Positions 27,192-36,449 of a DNA stretch of 64,000 nt are shown piece by piece. The DNA is from Simiduia agarivorans SA1 = DSM 21679 (GTDB taxonomy: Bacteria; Pseudomonadota; Gammaproteobacteria; Pseudomonadales; Cellvibrionaceae). A program made the position numbers and the translations under genes. Below the pieces are notes generated by a model. That model was not told where the DNA came from. It worked only from the letters and a program-made list of their open reading frames with translations, and made no database searches. The stretch is from contig NC_018868.3 in the NCBI RefSeq assembly GCF_000305785.2, positions 3,642,270 to 3,706,269 on the forward strand. The letters are read 5' to 3'. Numbering within the stretch: the first letter of the stretch is position 1; each line of letters begins with the position of its first letter.

Positions 27192-27683
27192 ATGCAACAA
27201 GAGTTAACAGAATTATTACCCGGACTCAGGCGCTTTGCCTATTCCCTAACCGGGCAGATGGCGGATGCAGATGATCTGCTGCAAAGCACGGTAGAGAAGC
27301 TGCTCAGTAAGCCGGCGCCGGCGGGCGTCGAGCTGGCCAAATGGGCCTTCACCGTGTGTCGCAACCTGTGGATTGATGAATACCGGGCGCACAAGGTACG
27401 CCAAACCGCTGCCCTGGCACCGGAGCTATCGGAAGGGCAGGTTGTGGATGGCGAGCGTGCAATGGAGCACAAGATGACATTGGAGCGGGTCAACCGGGCG
27501 ATGGCGAAACTGCCGGACGATCAGCGCTCCATCCTGGCACTGGTATGCCTGCAGGGTATGGCCTACAAAGACGTGGCGGAGGTGTTGAGCCTGCCCATCG
27601 GCACCGTTATGAGCCGGCTGGCACGAGCCCGCCAGGCGCTGGTGACACTATTGAATACACCCAACGAAGGGGTAACCGCATGA
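27192..27683 (+). CDS. ECF-family RNA polymerase sigma factor
   Basis: 163 residues with sigma region 2 (GLRRFAYSLTGQMADADDLLQSTVEKL.. then FTVCRNLWIDEYR) and region 4 (LPDDQRSILALVCLQGMAYKDVAEVLSLPIGTVMSRLARAR). AGGGGA precedes the ATG. It overlaps the anti-sigma gene by 4 bp (ATGA), the usual coupled arrangement. Confidence 0.93.
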   Translation: MQQELTELLPGLRRFAYSLTGQMADADDLLQSTVEKLLSKPAPAGVELAKWAFTVCRNLWIDEYRAHKVRQTAALAPELSEGQVVDGERAMEHKMTLERVNRAMAKLPDDQRSILALVCLQGMAYKDVAEVLSLPIGTVMSRLARARQALVTLLNTPNEGVTA

Positions 27684-28429
27684 ACATTACCGACGAAACC
27701 TTGTCCGCATTTCTGGATGCCGAACTGTCCGAAGCCGAGATGGAGGCTGTTCGCGCACGCATTGCGGAAGATGAGCAGTTGGCACTGCGGTTGGCAGAAT
27801 TGGCGACAGTCGACAGCCTGGTGCGCGATACCTATAGCGCCATTGATCAACAACCCATGCCCGCTGCAATCGACCGCTTACTGGCACAATCGCCGGCCTC
27901 GCAACCGGCCGCCAGTGACGACAGTGCACCGGCCATTAAACCGGTTGCCAGACCTTTCAGCTTTCCGCGTTGGGCGCCTCAATGGGCCATGGCCGCGAGT
28001 ATTGCGTTTGTTGCTGGTTTCGGGCTGAACCAATGGTTGTCAGGCGCGGCACCGGCGGCCGAATGGCGCTCGGTTGCGCAGGCGTTGGATACCACGCCCA
28101 GCGGCGCCCAGCAGGCTATTGCTGGCCACACGCTGACGCCCCGGGTCAGTTTTCAGAATGCCGAGAGTCAGGTCTGCCGGCAATATCAGCTGCAGTCTGC
28201 CCGCCAACAGGTGCAGGCCATCGCGTGCAAAATTGACGGCCAATGGCGCGAAGTGGCTGCCCTGCGCCAGCGGATTACAGCGGATCAAGGGCACTATCAA
28301 TCCGCCAGTGGCGCCAGCGCAATCAACGCAATGGTAGATCAGATGGCCGTGGGTAATTTTTTCAGCGCGACGCAAGAAGCGCATGCAATCGAAACACAAT
28401 GGGCGCGCCTGCCCGATAGCAATCAGTGA
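27680..28429 (+). CDS. Anti-sigma factor, membrane-bound
   Basis: 249 residues. The N-terminal zinc-finger-like anti-sigma segment (DETLSAFLDAELSEAEMEAVRARIAEDEQL) lacks the HxxxCxxC motif. One transmembrane helix lies near residues 100-120 (WAMAASIAFVAGFGL), and the periplasmic part contains two Cys. The start at 27680 overlaps the sigma stop (ATGA); a longer upstream open frame lies inside the sigma gene. It should hold the ECF factor at the inner membrane until a signal releases it; the divergent S8 protease is a candidate output or processor. Confidence 0.85.
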   Translation: MNITDETLSAFLDAELSEAEMEAVRARIAEDEQLALRLAELATVDSLVRDTYSAIDQQPMPAAIDRLLAQSPASQPAASDDSAPAIKPVARPFSFPRWAPQWAMAASIAFVAGFGLNQWLSGAAPAAEWRSVAQALDTTPSGAQQAIAGHTLTPRVSFQNAESQVCRQYQLQSARQQVQAIACKIDGQWREVAALRQRITADQGHYQSASGASAINAMVDQMAVGNFFSATQEAHAIETQWARLPDSNQ

Positions 28430-28438
28430 GGTGATGTC

Positions 28439-28945
28439 ATGAACAAATTTATTGTTATTTCAATTGTTGCGTTGATGACCGTAGGGTGTGCCAGCAGTAA
28501 TGGCTACAAGCAGGCCAAGGGCAATGGCTATGGGTACACCGATACGGCGTTGACCGAAAACCGCTACCGTATTAACTATAAAGCCAAAAGCCACCAATCG
28601 GCCAAAGCCAAAAACTATGCGCTGTTGCGCGCCGCGGAGTTGACCCTGGATCAGGGCTATGACTGGTTCGTTGTGGTGGATCGCGAAACCCGGGTGGAAA
28701 AAACCGAAGACCGTTTCAGCACCAGTATGCAAACCGGCCAAACGGTGACGAAAAGTTGCGGGTTACTGAGCTGCACAACCCAGGTTCATCCGAGCACTCA
28801 ATACGGTGTGGGCATGTCCTCGGGCAACGGCGCGGATGAAGCCATCGCCAGCCTGGAAATCCGCATGGGTAAAGGTGTGAAACCCGCAAGTGGCGATGTC
28901 TACGATGCGATGGAGATCAAAGACAGTCTGGGTAAGCGGAAATAA
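28439..28945 (+). CDS. CC0125/CC1285-family lipoprotein
   Basis: 168 residues with lipobox LMTVGC. The mature part resembles the CC0125/CC1285 family, small proteins with the pattern YGYTDTALTENRYRINYK and LRAAELTLDQGYDWFVVVDRET. The family function is unknown and may be envelope stress. It is 10 bp after the anti-sigma gene and so probably the last gene of the sigma operon, before a strong terminator. Confidence 0.85.
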   Translation: MNKFIVISIVALMTVGCASSNGYKQAKGNGYGYTDTALTENRYRINYKAKSHQSAKAKNYALLRAAELTLDQGYDWFVVVDRETRVEKTEDRFSTSMQTGQTVTKSCGLLSCTTQVHPSTQYGVGMSSGNGADEAIASLEIRMGKGVKPASGDVYDAMEIKDSLGKRK

Positions 28946-28995
28946 AGGGCCATTTTCACGCTGAACAAGAAGATTTTTAGTCTGGCTTTCACGTG

Positions 28996-29027
28996 GCCCC
29001 TGCCGAAAATCAGGCAGGGGCTTTTTT
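28996..29027 (+). terminator. Rho-independent terminator of the sigma operon
   Basis: Perfect 9-bp stem GCCCCTGCC/GGCAGGGGC with an 8-nt loop, followed by six T. Confidence 0.92.
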
Positions 29028-29067
29028 ATTCCTGTTGGTTGGTAACGTCTCTCAACCAAAATAATAA

Positions 29068-29910
29068 CTAGTCCCCAAAATCAGCTGCACTGTGTCTTTC
29101 TTTCATTTGCAGCGGCTCGTGCCCCCACACCCGGTTCACCCGCCGGCCGCGGGCAACTGCCGGGCGGTCGTGCAGCAGTTTGGCCCAACGCGCTACGTGT
29201 GTGTATGACGCCACATCCAAAAACTCCGCTGCCTCATACAGCTTGCCCTCTACCAACACGCCGTACCAGGGGTAAATAGCCATGTCGGCGATGGTGTATT
29301 CGTTGCCACACATAAATGTATTGTTGGCCAAATGCTTATCCAGCACATCGAGCTGGCGTTTGACTTCCATGGCATAGCGGTTGATGGGGTACTCGAACTT
29401 TTCCGGTGCGTAAGCATAAAAGTGCCCGAAACCGCCGCCAAGAAACGGCGCGCTGCCCATTTGCCACATCAGCCAGGAGTAGCATTCGGCGCGCTGTGCC
29501 GGCGCCTTCGGAATAAACCGGTCAAATTTTTCTGCCAGGTACAACAGGATGGCGCCGGATTCGAACACGCGAATGGGCTCGCGCTGACTGCAGTCGAGCA
29601 ACGCCGGAATTTTGGAGTTGGGATTGATGTCGGTAAAGCCGCTGCCAAACTGTTCACCGTCGCCGATATTGATCAACCAGGCGTCGTACTCCGCCGCCTC
29701 AATGCCCAGCGCCAGCAATTCTTCAAACAGAATGGTGACCTTCACGCCATTGGGGGTGGCCAGCGAATAGAGTTGGAACGGATGCTCGCCGCGGGGCAAG
29801 GCCTTGTCGTGCGTGGCGCCGGCGATGGGGCGATTGATATTGGCAAATTTACCACCGCTGGCCTGGTCCCAGGTCCAGACTTTGGGGGGCAGGTATTTCG
29901 TGTCTGTCAT
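29068..29910 (-). CDS. yghU: YghU-type glutathione S-transferase / disulfide-bond oxidoreductase
   Basis: 280-residue nu-class GST. The thioredoxin-like N-terminal domain (PFQLYSLATPNGVKVTILFEEL; NPNSKIPALLD; VFESGAILLYLAEKF) and the helical C-terminal domain (FLGGGFGHFYAYAPEKFEYPINRYAMEVKRQLDVLD) match YghU. The Thr-Pro-Asn segment supplies the glutathione-contacting Thr and Asn of the family. It reduces disulfides and peroxides with glutathione. GGAAG precedes the ATG. Its upstream region contains one of the GTAACCGGTTAC palindromes (30045-30056), though that may serve the divergent TonB receptor. Confidence 0.92.
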   Translation of the reverse strand: MTDTKYLPPKVWTWDQASGGKFANINRPIAGATHDKALPRGEHPFQLYSLATPNGVKVTILFEELLALGIEAAEYDAWLINIGDGEQFGSGFTDINPNSKIPALLDCSQREPIRVFESGAILLYLAEKFDRFIPKAPAQRAECYSWLMWQMGSAPFLGGGFGHFYAYAPEKFEYPINRYAMEVKRQLDVLDKHLANNTFMCGNEYTIADMAIYPWYGVLVEGKLYEAAEFLDVASYTHVARWAKLLHDRPAVARGRRVNRVWGHEPLQMKERHSAADFGD

Positions 29911-30044
29911 GGAGTGCTTCCTTTGGTTGAAACGGCATTAATGAGCGTTAGCCTACTTCAAGCAGTCGTTAATTACAGGTGGGGGCGGCGTGAGTCTTGA
30001 ATCCGAGCACGTAGGATTGGCCTTAGGTTAAAGTCAGAATGACA

Positions 30045-30056
30045 GTAACCGGTTAC
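30045..30056. promoter_or_regulatory. LacI-type operator, copy 1
   Basis: Perfect 12-bp palindrome GTAACCGGTTAC, 135 bp upstream of yghU on the minus strand and 348 bp upstream of the TonB receptor start. One of nine perfect copies in this locus; the LacI regulator at 36450-37442 is the probable binder. Confidence 0.8.
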
Positions 30057-30300
30057 AAAAAACATAAGCCTTGTACCGCTCAGGTGTGGCCAGACTATCC
30101 GCCGAATCCGCAAAGATTTGGTATGTGTCTTTTGTTGAGCGCTAGTTTGGGATTGTTGTTAACGTATTGATTTGTAAATATAAAATACTAGTATTTGTGA
30201 TGGGTGGCGCGATTTCTTAATGTCTAAGTATGGCTTGCGAAGGTGTTCGCTTGGTGTCATTATAGCGTGGCCCTGACGGGTATTTTTTAAAAATAACGAT

Positions 30301-30312
30301 GTAACCGGTTAC
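30301..30312. promoter_or_regulatory. LacI-type operator, copy 2
   Basis: Perfect palindrome GTAACCGGTTAC, 92 bp before the TonB receptor start codon. With copy 1 it could form a repression loop 256 bp apart. Confidence 0.85.
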
Positions 30313-30404
30313 ACTTGTAGGCTGTATTGACAAGATCCAGCCTGGGGAAACCGTCGGTGCAGTGTTGAAACGAATAATAACGAAAGAGTACGGGGACAGA
30401 TCTC

Positions 30405-33400
30405 ATGCAAACACCCAATCGCATTCCCAAAGCCTGGTTGCCTATTGGACTTGCCAGTTCGCTGGTGATGAGCGCGATAGTGCCTCTGGCGCAGGCCCAG
30501 TCGGAATCCGCAGATAACGCCACCGAGCTGGAAGAAATGGTGATCTATGGTATCCGGCAATCACTCACCGATGCCGTCGACCAGAAGCGCAATTCGGCGG
30601 CCATTATGGATGCCATTTCCGCTGAGGATATTGGCAAGTTACCCGATGAGAACGCGGCGCGAGCGCTGCAGCGGGTAACGGGTGTGCAGATTTCAAACCG
30701 CGATGGCGAAGGCTCTGAGATCCAGGTGCGCGGTATGTCTCAGGTGAATATGGAGGTGAACGGCGTTTCGTATCTTGGTACGCCAAGTCAACCGGGCTTC
30801 CGTTCAACGGTTCGCCGCAATGCCACGCTGGAAGATATTCCCTCTGAACTGTTGGCCGGGCTCGAAGTGATCAAGTCGCCCTCCGCCGACCGGATCGAAG
30901 GTGCCATTGGCGGTACCGTCAACATGAAAACCCGTAAGCCATTGGATACCGAAGGTTTCCAGCTGGCGGGTTCTGCCAAGGGGGTGCACTCCGAACTCGC
31001 GGACGCCAACGACGGTCGCTATTCGTTTCTGATTGGCAATAACTGGGATGACCGCTTTGGCGTACTGGTGAATGTCACCAAGGGTGAATCCACCAGCCGC
31101 AATGACACCATCGACTACCGCAATTGGGATGGTCTTTCGTTTGAGAACTGGAATTCCAATGTGCCAAGCCTTGAGGCCTGGAACGAAAGTGTCTGGTGGG
31201 ACAGCGCACAAGATCCGGCCAGCGTGTGTACACCTTTCTGTTGGCGTAATGTGGGTTGGGGCGAAGACCCTACCAATCCGGGTTCCGATGCCCCGGTACA
31301 AAACGGAGGCTGGATGCCAACGCTCATGTACCTCAATCCCGAAACCGGCAAGCTCGCGCAGGTGATTGCACCGCAGGAAGTTGAGCTGCAACAAAAAGAA
31401 ATTGTCCGCGAGCGCACCGGTGTCAATATTTCGCTGCAAGCTAAGCCCTCGGATAACCTGAGCTTGTACGCTGACATTATCGGCAGCCAGTACGACGAAA
31501 AGCAGAGTGCCTCGATTCTCACCCTGGGCATTCGCGATATCGATTGGCCACACACGGGCGTGATACTGGATGAGAGCTTCGTGCCCTTTACGCTGGGGCA
31601 ATACACCGAAGGCTCTGATGTTCCCTCTACGGCGTCAATCAAGCCCGGTGATCTGAATGGTGTGGATGGTGAAGTTACGCTACTGTCCGGCGGCTTTGCG
31701 CCCATCAGCTGGAACAACAATGGTAACGCGCACCGCTTGGGTGGGCAGGCTGCATTCCGCGAAGTGGAAAACCGCAACATCAGCTTGGGTGGAAGCTGGT
31801 GGCAGGATGATCTCACCGTGAGTGTGAACTACTCCAATGGCGCATCCAAATTCGACAGCATCTGGCTGCGCCAGGATCTGAAAGGCAGTTATGGCAATGT
31901 GAACTGTGCCTGGCGCGACCCGCGTCCGATGGACCCGGCCAGTGGTCAGCCGGTAGCTTGTGCACAGAATGTCAGCTGGGGTTATGACATTACCCAGGGT
32001 GATATCGGCTCTGTGATGATCAATCCGGCATTGACCGGAGTGAATCCTTCGGCTCCCAATGGCGGGGACTACCTTACCGATCCCTACAGCTATGCGATAG
32101 CATTTGTCAGTCTGTGGAAAGATGAATTCACTTCAAATCAGGATGCACTGGCACTGGATTTTGATTACAACCTGGATGAAGCCTTTGCCGGCCTGACACT
32201 GGATTCTGTTGAATACGGTTTGCGCATTGCGCGTCGCAGCAATGAGCGTGAAGTGGAGCGTGGCATGGGTACCCATTGGCGCTCCGAGTGCACCGATAAT
32301 ACCTGCGCGGTGGAAACCGACCAGCGTTTAGGCGTTGAAGATGCCAACTCCATTTACATTCAGCCGCCACAAATTCGCAATGCGGTAGCGGTGAATGACG
32401 GCAGCTTCCTGGATGGCGTTGCGGGTAGTGTACCGCGTCAGTGGATTGCCGGTGATCCTTCCGTTTACAACAACCCTTTGGCTGACCTTAACAACATCTG
32501 GGGAATCTACCCTGTGTCGGACAAGATCAACGACTACAAGGTGAGTGAAGACACCCAAGCTGGCTACCTCAAAGTCAACTTTGCCAATGGCGCTGAAAAT
32601 GTGTCGGGTAACCTGGGTGTACGTGTGGTACGTACCTTTACGGATTCTACCAACTATTCGGTTAAATCCGGCGCAAGCTCTCGCTACCTGTTTGTACCTA
32701 TCTACACAGGTGCAGACTATGAGGCGAATACACTGGAACGTTCTTACACAGACATTCTGCCAAGCCTGACCGTTAACTGGGATGTGACCGATGACCTGAA
32801 AGTGCGTTTCGCGGCATCGAAAGTCATGGCGCGGCCAGATCTCACTGATCTGACTTCGGGTATTTTCATTACCTCTATCACCTCGCGCACGGGCATCATT
32901 GGCAATCCGGATCTCGATCCCTATCGCGCCAATCAGCTGGACGGTTCGCTGGAATGGTATTTTGATGAAGGCTCATTGTTGTCTGTCACAGCGTTCTTTA
33001 AAGACATCAACAGCTTCATTACTTACGACTACTCTGAAACATTCATGGGCCCGGGCCGTACACCTGACGTGAACGGTGATATTCCCGACGTGGAATACTC
33101 TGCGCGCAAAGCGGTGAACGATGAAGGCCAGGTAAAGGGTGCGGAATTTTCCTATCAGCAACTGTACGGCGGCCTGTTTGATGGCTTCGGTACCGTGCTG
33201 AACTACACCTACGTAGACAGTGAAACACCCGACGGTTTACCGATTCCTCAGCTCTCCAAGCATTCGGCTAACGCGATTTTGTTTTTCGAGAAGCATGGCT
33301 TTGGTGCGCGTCTGGCCTACAACTGGCGCGATGACAGTTTGAGTGCCGCCGATGGATCAGGTGGTCGTTCAGAGTACCTCAAGGACTACGGTCAGTTAGA

Positions 33401-33563
33401 CCTGTCACTGAGTTATGATTTGAGTGATAACCTCAAAATCACCTTTGAAGGCCTGAATCTGACCCAATCCAGCCTTAAATCCTATGTGGAAGTGGAGGAG
33501 CGGATTCTGCAATACCAGCAACTGGATCGCGTGTTCCAGCTAGGCATTATCGGCCGCTATTAA
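30405..33563 (+). CDS. TonB-dependent receptor (Xanthomonas/Caulobacter type)
   Basis: 1052-residue outer-membrane receptor, probably for mannan-derived oligosaccharides. The signal peptide runs to about residue 31 (LAQA-Q). The TonB-box-like segment is LEEMVIYGIR, residues 42-51. The plug domain (ISAEDIGKLPDENAARALQRVTGVQI, IQVRGMSQV..VNG) is followed by a long barrel ending QLGIIGRY. GGGGA lies before the ATG. The gene follows the operator at 30301 and precedes a terminator, so it is likely its own unit in the LacI regulon. Substrate is inferred from the regulon. Confidence 0.92.
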   Translation: MQTPNRIPKAWLPIGLASSLVMSAIVPLAQAQSESADNATELEEMVIYGIRQSLTDAVDQKRNSAAIMDAISAEDIGKLPDENAARALQRVTGVQISNRDGEGSEIQVRGMSQVNMEVNGVSYLGTPSQPGFRSTVRRNATLEDIPSELLAGLEVIKSPSADRIEGAIGGTVNMKTRKPLDTEGFQLAGSAKGVHSELADANDGRYSFLIGNNWDDRFGVLVNVTKGESTSRNDTIDYRNWDGLSFENWNSNVPSLEAWNESVWWDSAQDPASVCTPFCWRNVGWGEDPTNPGSDAPVQNGGWMPTLMYLNPETGKLAQVIAPQEVELQQKEIVRERTGVNISLQAKPSDNLSLYADIIGSQYDEKQSASILTLGIRDIDWPHTGVILDESFVPFTLGQYTEGSDVPSTASIKPGDLNGVDGEVTLLSGGFAPISWNNNGNAHRLGGQAAFREVENRNISLGGSWWQDDLTVSVNYSNGASKFDSIWLRQDLKGSYGNVNCAWRDPRPMDPASGQPVACAQNVSWGYDITQGDIGSVMINPALTGVNPSAPNGGDYLTDPYSYAIAFVSLWKDEFTSNQDALALDFDYNLDEAFAGLTLDSVEYGLRIARRSNEREVERGMGTHWRSECTDNTCAVETDQRLGVEDANSIYIQPPQIRNAVAVNDGSFLDGVAGSVPRQWIAGDPSVYNNPLADLNNIWGIYPVSDKINDYKVSEDTQAGYLKVNFANGAENVSGNLGVRVVRTFTDSTNYSVKSGASSRYLFVPIYTGADYEANTLERSYTDILPSLTVNWDVTDDLKVRFAASKVMARPDLTDLTSGIFITSITSRTGIIGNPDLDPYRANQLDGSLEWYFDEGSLLSVTAFFKDINSFITYDYSETFMGPGRTPDVNGDIPDVEYSARKAVNDEGQVKGAEFSYQQLYGGLFDGFGTVLNYTYVDSETPDGLPIPQLSKHSANAILFFEKHGFGARLAYNWRDDSLSAADGSGGRSEYLKDYGQLDLSLSYDLSDNLKITFEGLNLTQSSLKSYVEVEERILQYQQLDRVFQLGIIGRY

Positions 33564-33677
33564 CGCAGGCTTTGGAGTCCCGGCCTGCGCGCTATGCAAG
33601 GGCCGGTGTAAGATGCGATTTCCCTATGTTCTCCCTCGATGCAGTAGCTTTTTTCTCTCGCTATATGCACCGCTTAT

Positions 33678-33701
33678 GCCCGGCAATGCCGGGCTTTTTT
33701 T
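33678..33701 (+). terminator. Rho-independent terminator after the TonB receptor
   Basis: Perfect 7-bp stem GCCCGGC/GCCGGGC with an AAT loop, followed by seven T. Confidence 0.9.
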
Positions 33702-33795
33702 ACACCACTGGGCGCGGAATATTTGGAGTCGGATGGGACTCCGATTGCCGGCCTATTCAATCGGAAGGAAAAAAAATGGAAAGTGCGTGAATATG

Positions 33796-35148
33796 TCAGG
33801 TAAGTAGAGTCTTAAGCTCGCGCGTTTTTTCGGCCAGAAGTAAAGGGTTGTTGCGCGCTTCAACATTTAAACGTATCAATGGTTCGGTATTGGATTGGCG
33901 CAGGTTGAATCGCCAGCTGCCAAAGTCCATATCCAGCCCGTCCAACTCGCTTTCTTTAGGGTTCTGGTGCCGGTAATGTGCGCGCACTTGTTCAATCAGC
34001 GATTGGCTGTTGAGCACCTCAAGATTGATCTCGCCCGAGCAAGGAAACGCGGTTTGCCGTTCACTGATCAGTTGGCTCAATGTCTTACCGGTGCGGCAGA
34101 GCAATTCAGTGAGCAGCAGCCAGGGCAGGGTGCCGTTGTCGCAGTAGGCAAAGTCTTTGAAATAGTGATGGGCACTCATTTCGCCGCCGTAAACCGCGTC
34201 GGTTTCACGCATCTTCTGTTTGATGAACGCGTGCCCGGTTTTGCAGATGGCGCTGGTACCGTTATTCTGGCTCACCAGATCATGGGTATTCCAGTAGAGC
34301 CTTGGGTCGTGCACGATGGTGGCGCCGGGGTGACGCTGTAGCATCATTTCTGCCAGCAGCCCCACGATATAATAACCTTCAACAAACTGGCCTTGTTCAT
34401 CAAAGAAAAAACAGCGGTCGAAATCACCGTCCCAGGCAATGCCCAGATCGGCCTTGCTTGCTAGCACGGCGTCTTGGGTGGCGGCCCGGTTTTCCGGCAA
34501 TAAGGGATTGGGCACACCGGTGGGAAAATGGCCATCGGCATGGTGTTGTATGCGGATAAAATCAAACGGCAGATAGCGTGCAAGCCGATCAACCAGATCG
34601 CCGGCGCCGCCATGGCCGGGGTTTGTGACAATGCGCAATGGTTTGAGTTTCGAAACGTCTACCTGCTCCAGCAAAAACGCATCGTAGGCCTGGCGGAAAT
34701 CAATTACATGAATCTGGCCCGGTTCTGCGCTGGGACGCAAGTCGCCCGAGGCAACCTGTTCCCGTAATTGAGTCAGTTGTTCACCCGTGATGGGGTGGGA
34801 ATCCCGGGTGACGAGTTTCATGCCGTTGTAATCTTTCGGGTTGTGGCTGGCGGTGACGCAGATACCGCCGTCCACCGGTTGGCTGAAGCTTGCGTAATAC
34901 ACTTCTTCCGTGCCGCATTGCCCAATGTGCCAGGCGTCGCAGCCGGCAGCGCAAATGCCTTCGGCCAATGCTTGTGCCAGTACCGGGCTGGTGAGCCGGA
35001 TATCGTGACCCACGATCAAACGTTTGGCGTTAAGTTGGGATGCATAAGCAAAACCGATGCGCCAGGCCAGTGATTCGTTCAGTTCTTCAGGTACACGCCC
35101 CCGGATGTCATAGGTTTTGAAACCACTGGTGGGGTAATGGGCATTCAT
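33796..35148 (-). CDS. manB: Phosphomannomutase/phosphoglucomutase
   Basis: 450-residue alpha-D-phosphohexomutase that interconverts mannose-1-phosphate and mannose-6-phosphate. Visible motifs are the phosphoserine loop TASHNP (Ser101), metal-binding DGDFDR (Asp240, 242, 244), sugar-binding GGEMSAH (Glu323, Ser325) and C-terminal phosphate-binding RQSNTEPLIRLNVEA. It is the second gene of a minus-strand operon, overlapping the AGE-family isomerase by 4 bp (ATGA). In this locus it would convert mannose-1-phosphate from the GH130 phosphorylase. A partner manA is not in the window. Confidence 0.93.
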   Translation of the reverse strand: MNAHYPTSGFKTYDIRGRVPEELNESLAWRIGFAYASQLNAKRLIVGHDIRLTSPVLAQALAEGICAAGCDAWHIGQCGTEEVYYASFSQPVDGGICVTASHNPKDYNGMKLVTRDSHPITGEQLTQLREQVASGDLRPSAEPGQIHVIDFRQAYDAFLLEQVDVSKLKPLRIVTNPGHGGAGDLVDRLARYLPFDFIRIQHHADGHFPTGVPNPLLPENRAATQDAVLASKADLGIAWDGDFDRCFFFDEQGQFVEGYYIVGLLAEMMLQRHPGATIVHDPRLYWNTHDLVSQNNGTSAICKTGHAFIKQKMRETDAVYGGEMSAHHYFKDFAYCDNGTLPWLLLTELLCRTGKTLSQLISERQTAFPCSGEINLEVLNSQSLIEQVRAHYRHQNPKESELDGLDMDFGSWRFNLRQSNTEPLIRLNVEARNNPLLLAEKTRELKTLLT

Positions 35149-36323
35149 CGCTGCTGGTCCTGATAGTCGATGGCTTCGGTTGCGGCAACCAGCAAATGGT
35201 ACAAGGTGCTGGCCGGCGCCTTGGTATTGATTACCTGATTGTTGGCATCCAGTTGGTCGCAGTAGCTGCCGTCAACGCGCGTCGAGAAATAAAATTCAAA
35301 CAAGGCACTGATGGCATTTGCCGCCACCAGCTCGGCCGCCGCTTTGCTGCTGGCGTCGGAATGTGACGCCGCTTCCGCCAGGCTGGCTTTGATAAGCTCT
35401 GTCATTGGCCACAATCGCTTGCTGGCTTTTTGCACTTTGCCATTGGTATCCAATTCATCGAAAAGCAAGCCGCTGTGTTTTTCTTGTCCGAGTTCCAGTG
35501 CGGTGCGGTACAGCGAACGGGTGTAGTGTGTCACCGGCGTGCCAGAGAGTTGGCCGTACTGGTGCAGCAACCACACCCATTCCAGCATGTGGCCGGGTTC
35601 TACTGCTTGCCCCTCAGCGACTGGCCGCCAGTCGGGATGAAAATATTCCAGCAGGAAATGTTTTTCCGGGTCGTAAAAGCGCGTCTCGAACAGGGTAAAT
35701 ATGGAGCCGGCCCTTGCCAGCCACCTGCTGTCGGCACTGGCCTGAAAAAGCGCCATATAGGCCTCGAACAGGTGCATGTGCGGGTTCTGCCGGCGCACCT
35801 TGGCCGGGTAATCGCCCTCGCGCCAGCCACCAAAATCGCCTTTTATGTGGGTATCCAGATAGCGTTGGATGCGATTGGCCCGCGCCAGTGCCTGACTGTC
35901 GCCAAAGGCGCGATAGCGCCAGGCACAGGCGAGCAAGTAAAAGGCGAGATCGTAGGTGTCCAATCGGTTGTCCAGCGGTTGATCCTCGGCAGTCAGCTGA
36001 TGCACATACAGATCCATGGCATCGGCATGTTGTGCATTGGGGTGACGGGCCTTGGCGTCCAGCCAGCGCTGGATTTGCCCGACCCTGACGCCCGCTTCGG
36101 CCAGCCAGCCGCGGTTGGCGGCCACAGAAAACACAAAACTCTGCCGGTATTGCACCCGGATGCGCTTGGGGCATTGGGCATCGGGCGCGCCGCTCGCATC
36201 CAGTTGTTCAAAGGCGCTGCCGTGCAGCTGGTCGAAACCCTGCGAAGACCAGAGTGGTAATGCCTGGCGGACCATCCAATCCGCCAGGCGTTCGGTGGCC
36301 TGTGAAAGCGCGTGTACAGACAT
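35145..36323 (-). CDS. AGE-family sugar isomerase, probable D-mannose isomerase
   Basis: 392-residue alpha6/alpha6-barrel protein of the N-acylglucosamine 2-epimerase family. Catalytic His candidates are His182/184 (QNPHMHLFEA), His245 (EPGHMLEW) and a His near the C-terminus (TLYHLL); Arg and Gln of YRQSFVFSV and KRLWPMTE are typical. A ROK fructokinase and Pgi in the same regulon fit mannose to fructose isomerisation best, as in YihS/mannose isomerase proteins; N-acylglucosamine epimerase is the alternative. Two operators lie just upstream of its start, one 4 bp before the ATG (36327-36338), a placement that would block transcription or translation initiation. Confidence 0.83.
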   Translation of the reverse strand: MSVHALSQATERLADWMVRQALPLWSSQGFDQLHGSAFEQLDASGAPDAQCPKRIRVQYRQSFVFSVAANRGWLAEAGVRVGQIQRWLDAKARHPNAQHADAMDLYVHQLTAEDQPLDNRLDTYDLAFYLLACAWRYRAFGDSQALARANRIQRYLDTHIKGDFGGWREGDYPAKVRRQNPHMHLFEAYMALFQASADSRWLARAGSIFTLFETRFYDPEKHFLLEYFHPDWRPVAEGQAVEPGHMLEWVWLLHQYGQLSGTPVTHYTRSLYRTALELGQEKHSGLLFDELDTNGKVQKASKRLWPMTELIKASLAEAASHSDASSKAAAELVAANAISALFEFYFSTRVDGSYCDQLDANNQVINTKAPASTLYHLLVAATEAIDYQDQQR

Positions 36324-36326
36324 AAA

Positions 36327-36338
36327 GTAACCGGTTAC
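36327..36338. promoter_or_regulatory. LacI-type operator, copy 3
   Basis: Perfect palindrome GTAACCGGTTAC only 4 bases upstream of the AGE isomerase start on the minus strand. Confidence 0.85.
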
Positions 36339-36388
36339 AAATTATTGGGTTTAATCGCATTGCTGGTGCGACCTGATTACGCTGCAAT

Positions 36389-36400
36389 GTAACCGGTTAC
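36389..36400. promoter_or_regulatory. LacI-type operator, copy 4
   Basis: Perfect palindrome, extended to TGTAACCGGTTACA (36388-36401), 62 bp from copy 3 in the promoter of the isomerase-manB operon. Confidence 0.85.
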
Positions 36401-36449
36401 ATTTTCGAAGTAAAGAGGGCGCTCGGGATCTGTCTGCAATCTGCGCGTA

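Larger units (their letters stand above)
29911..30404. other. Long intergenic region between yghU and the first TonB receptor
   Basis: 494 bases without a supported gene. It contains two palindromic operators and AT-rich stretches (for example 30165-30195) where promoters may lie. I see no RNA gene or terminator in it. Confidence 0.6.

Noticed and set aside
33572..33807. Two short open frames after the first TonB receptor
   Set aside because: They run through the transcription terminator at 33678-33701 and lack start signals.
35145..36323. Calling the AGE-family gene an N-acylglucosamine 2-epimerase
   Set aside because: The family fits, but the regulon contents (fructokinase, Pgi, mannan enzymes) favour mannose isomerase; the amino-sugar reading is kept only as an alternative.
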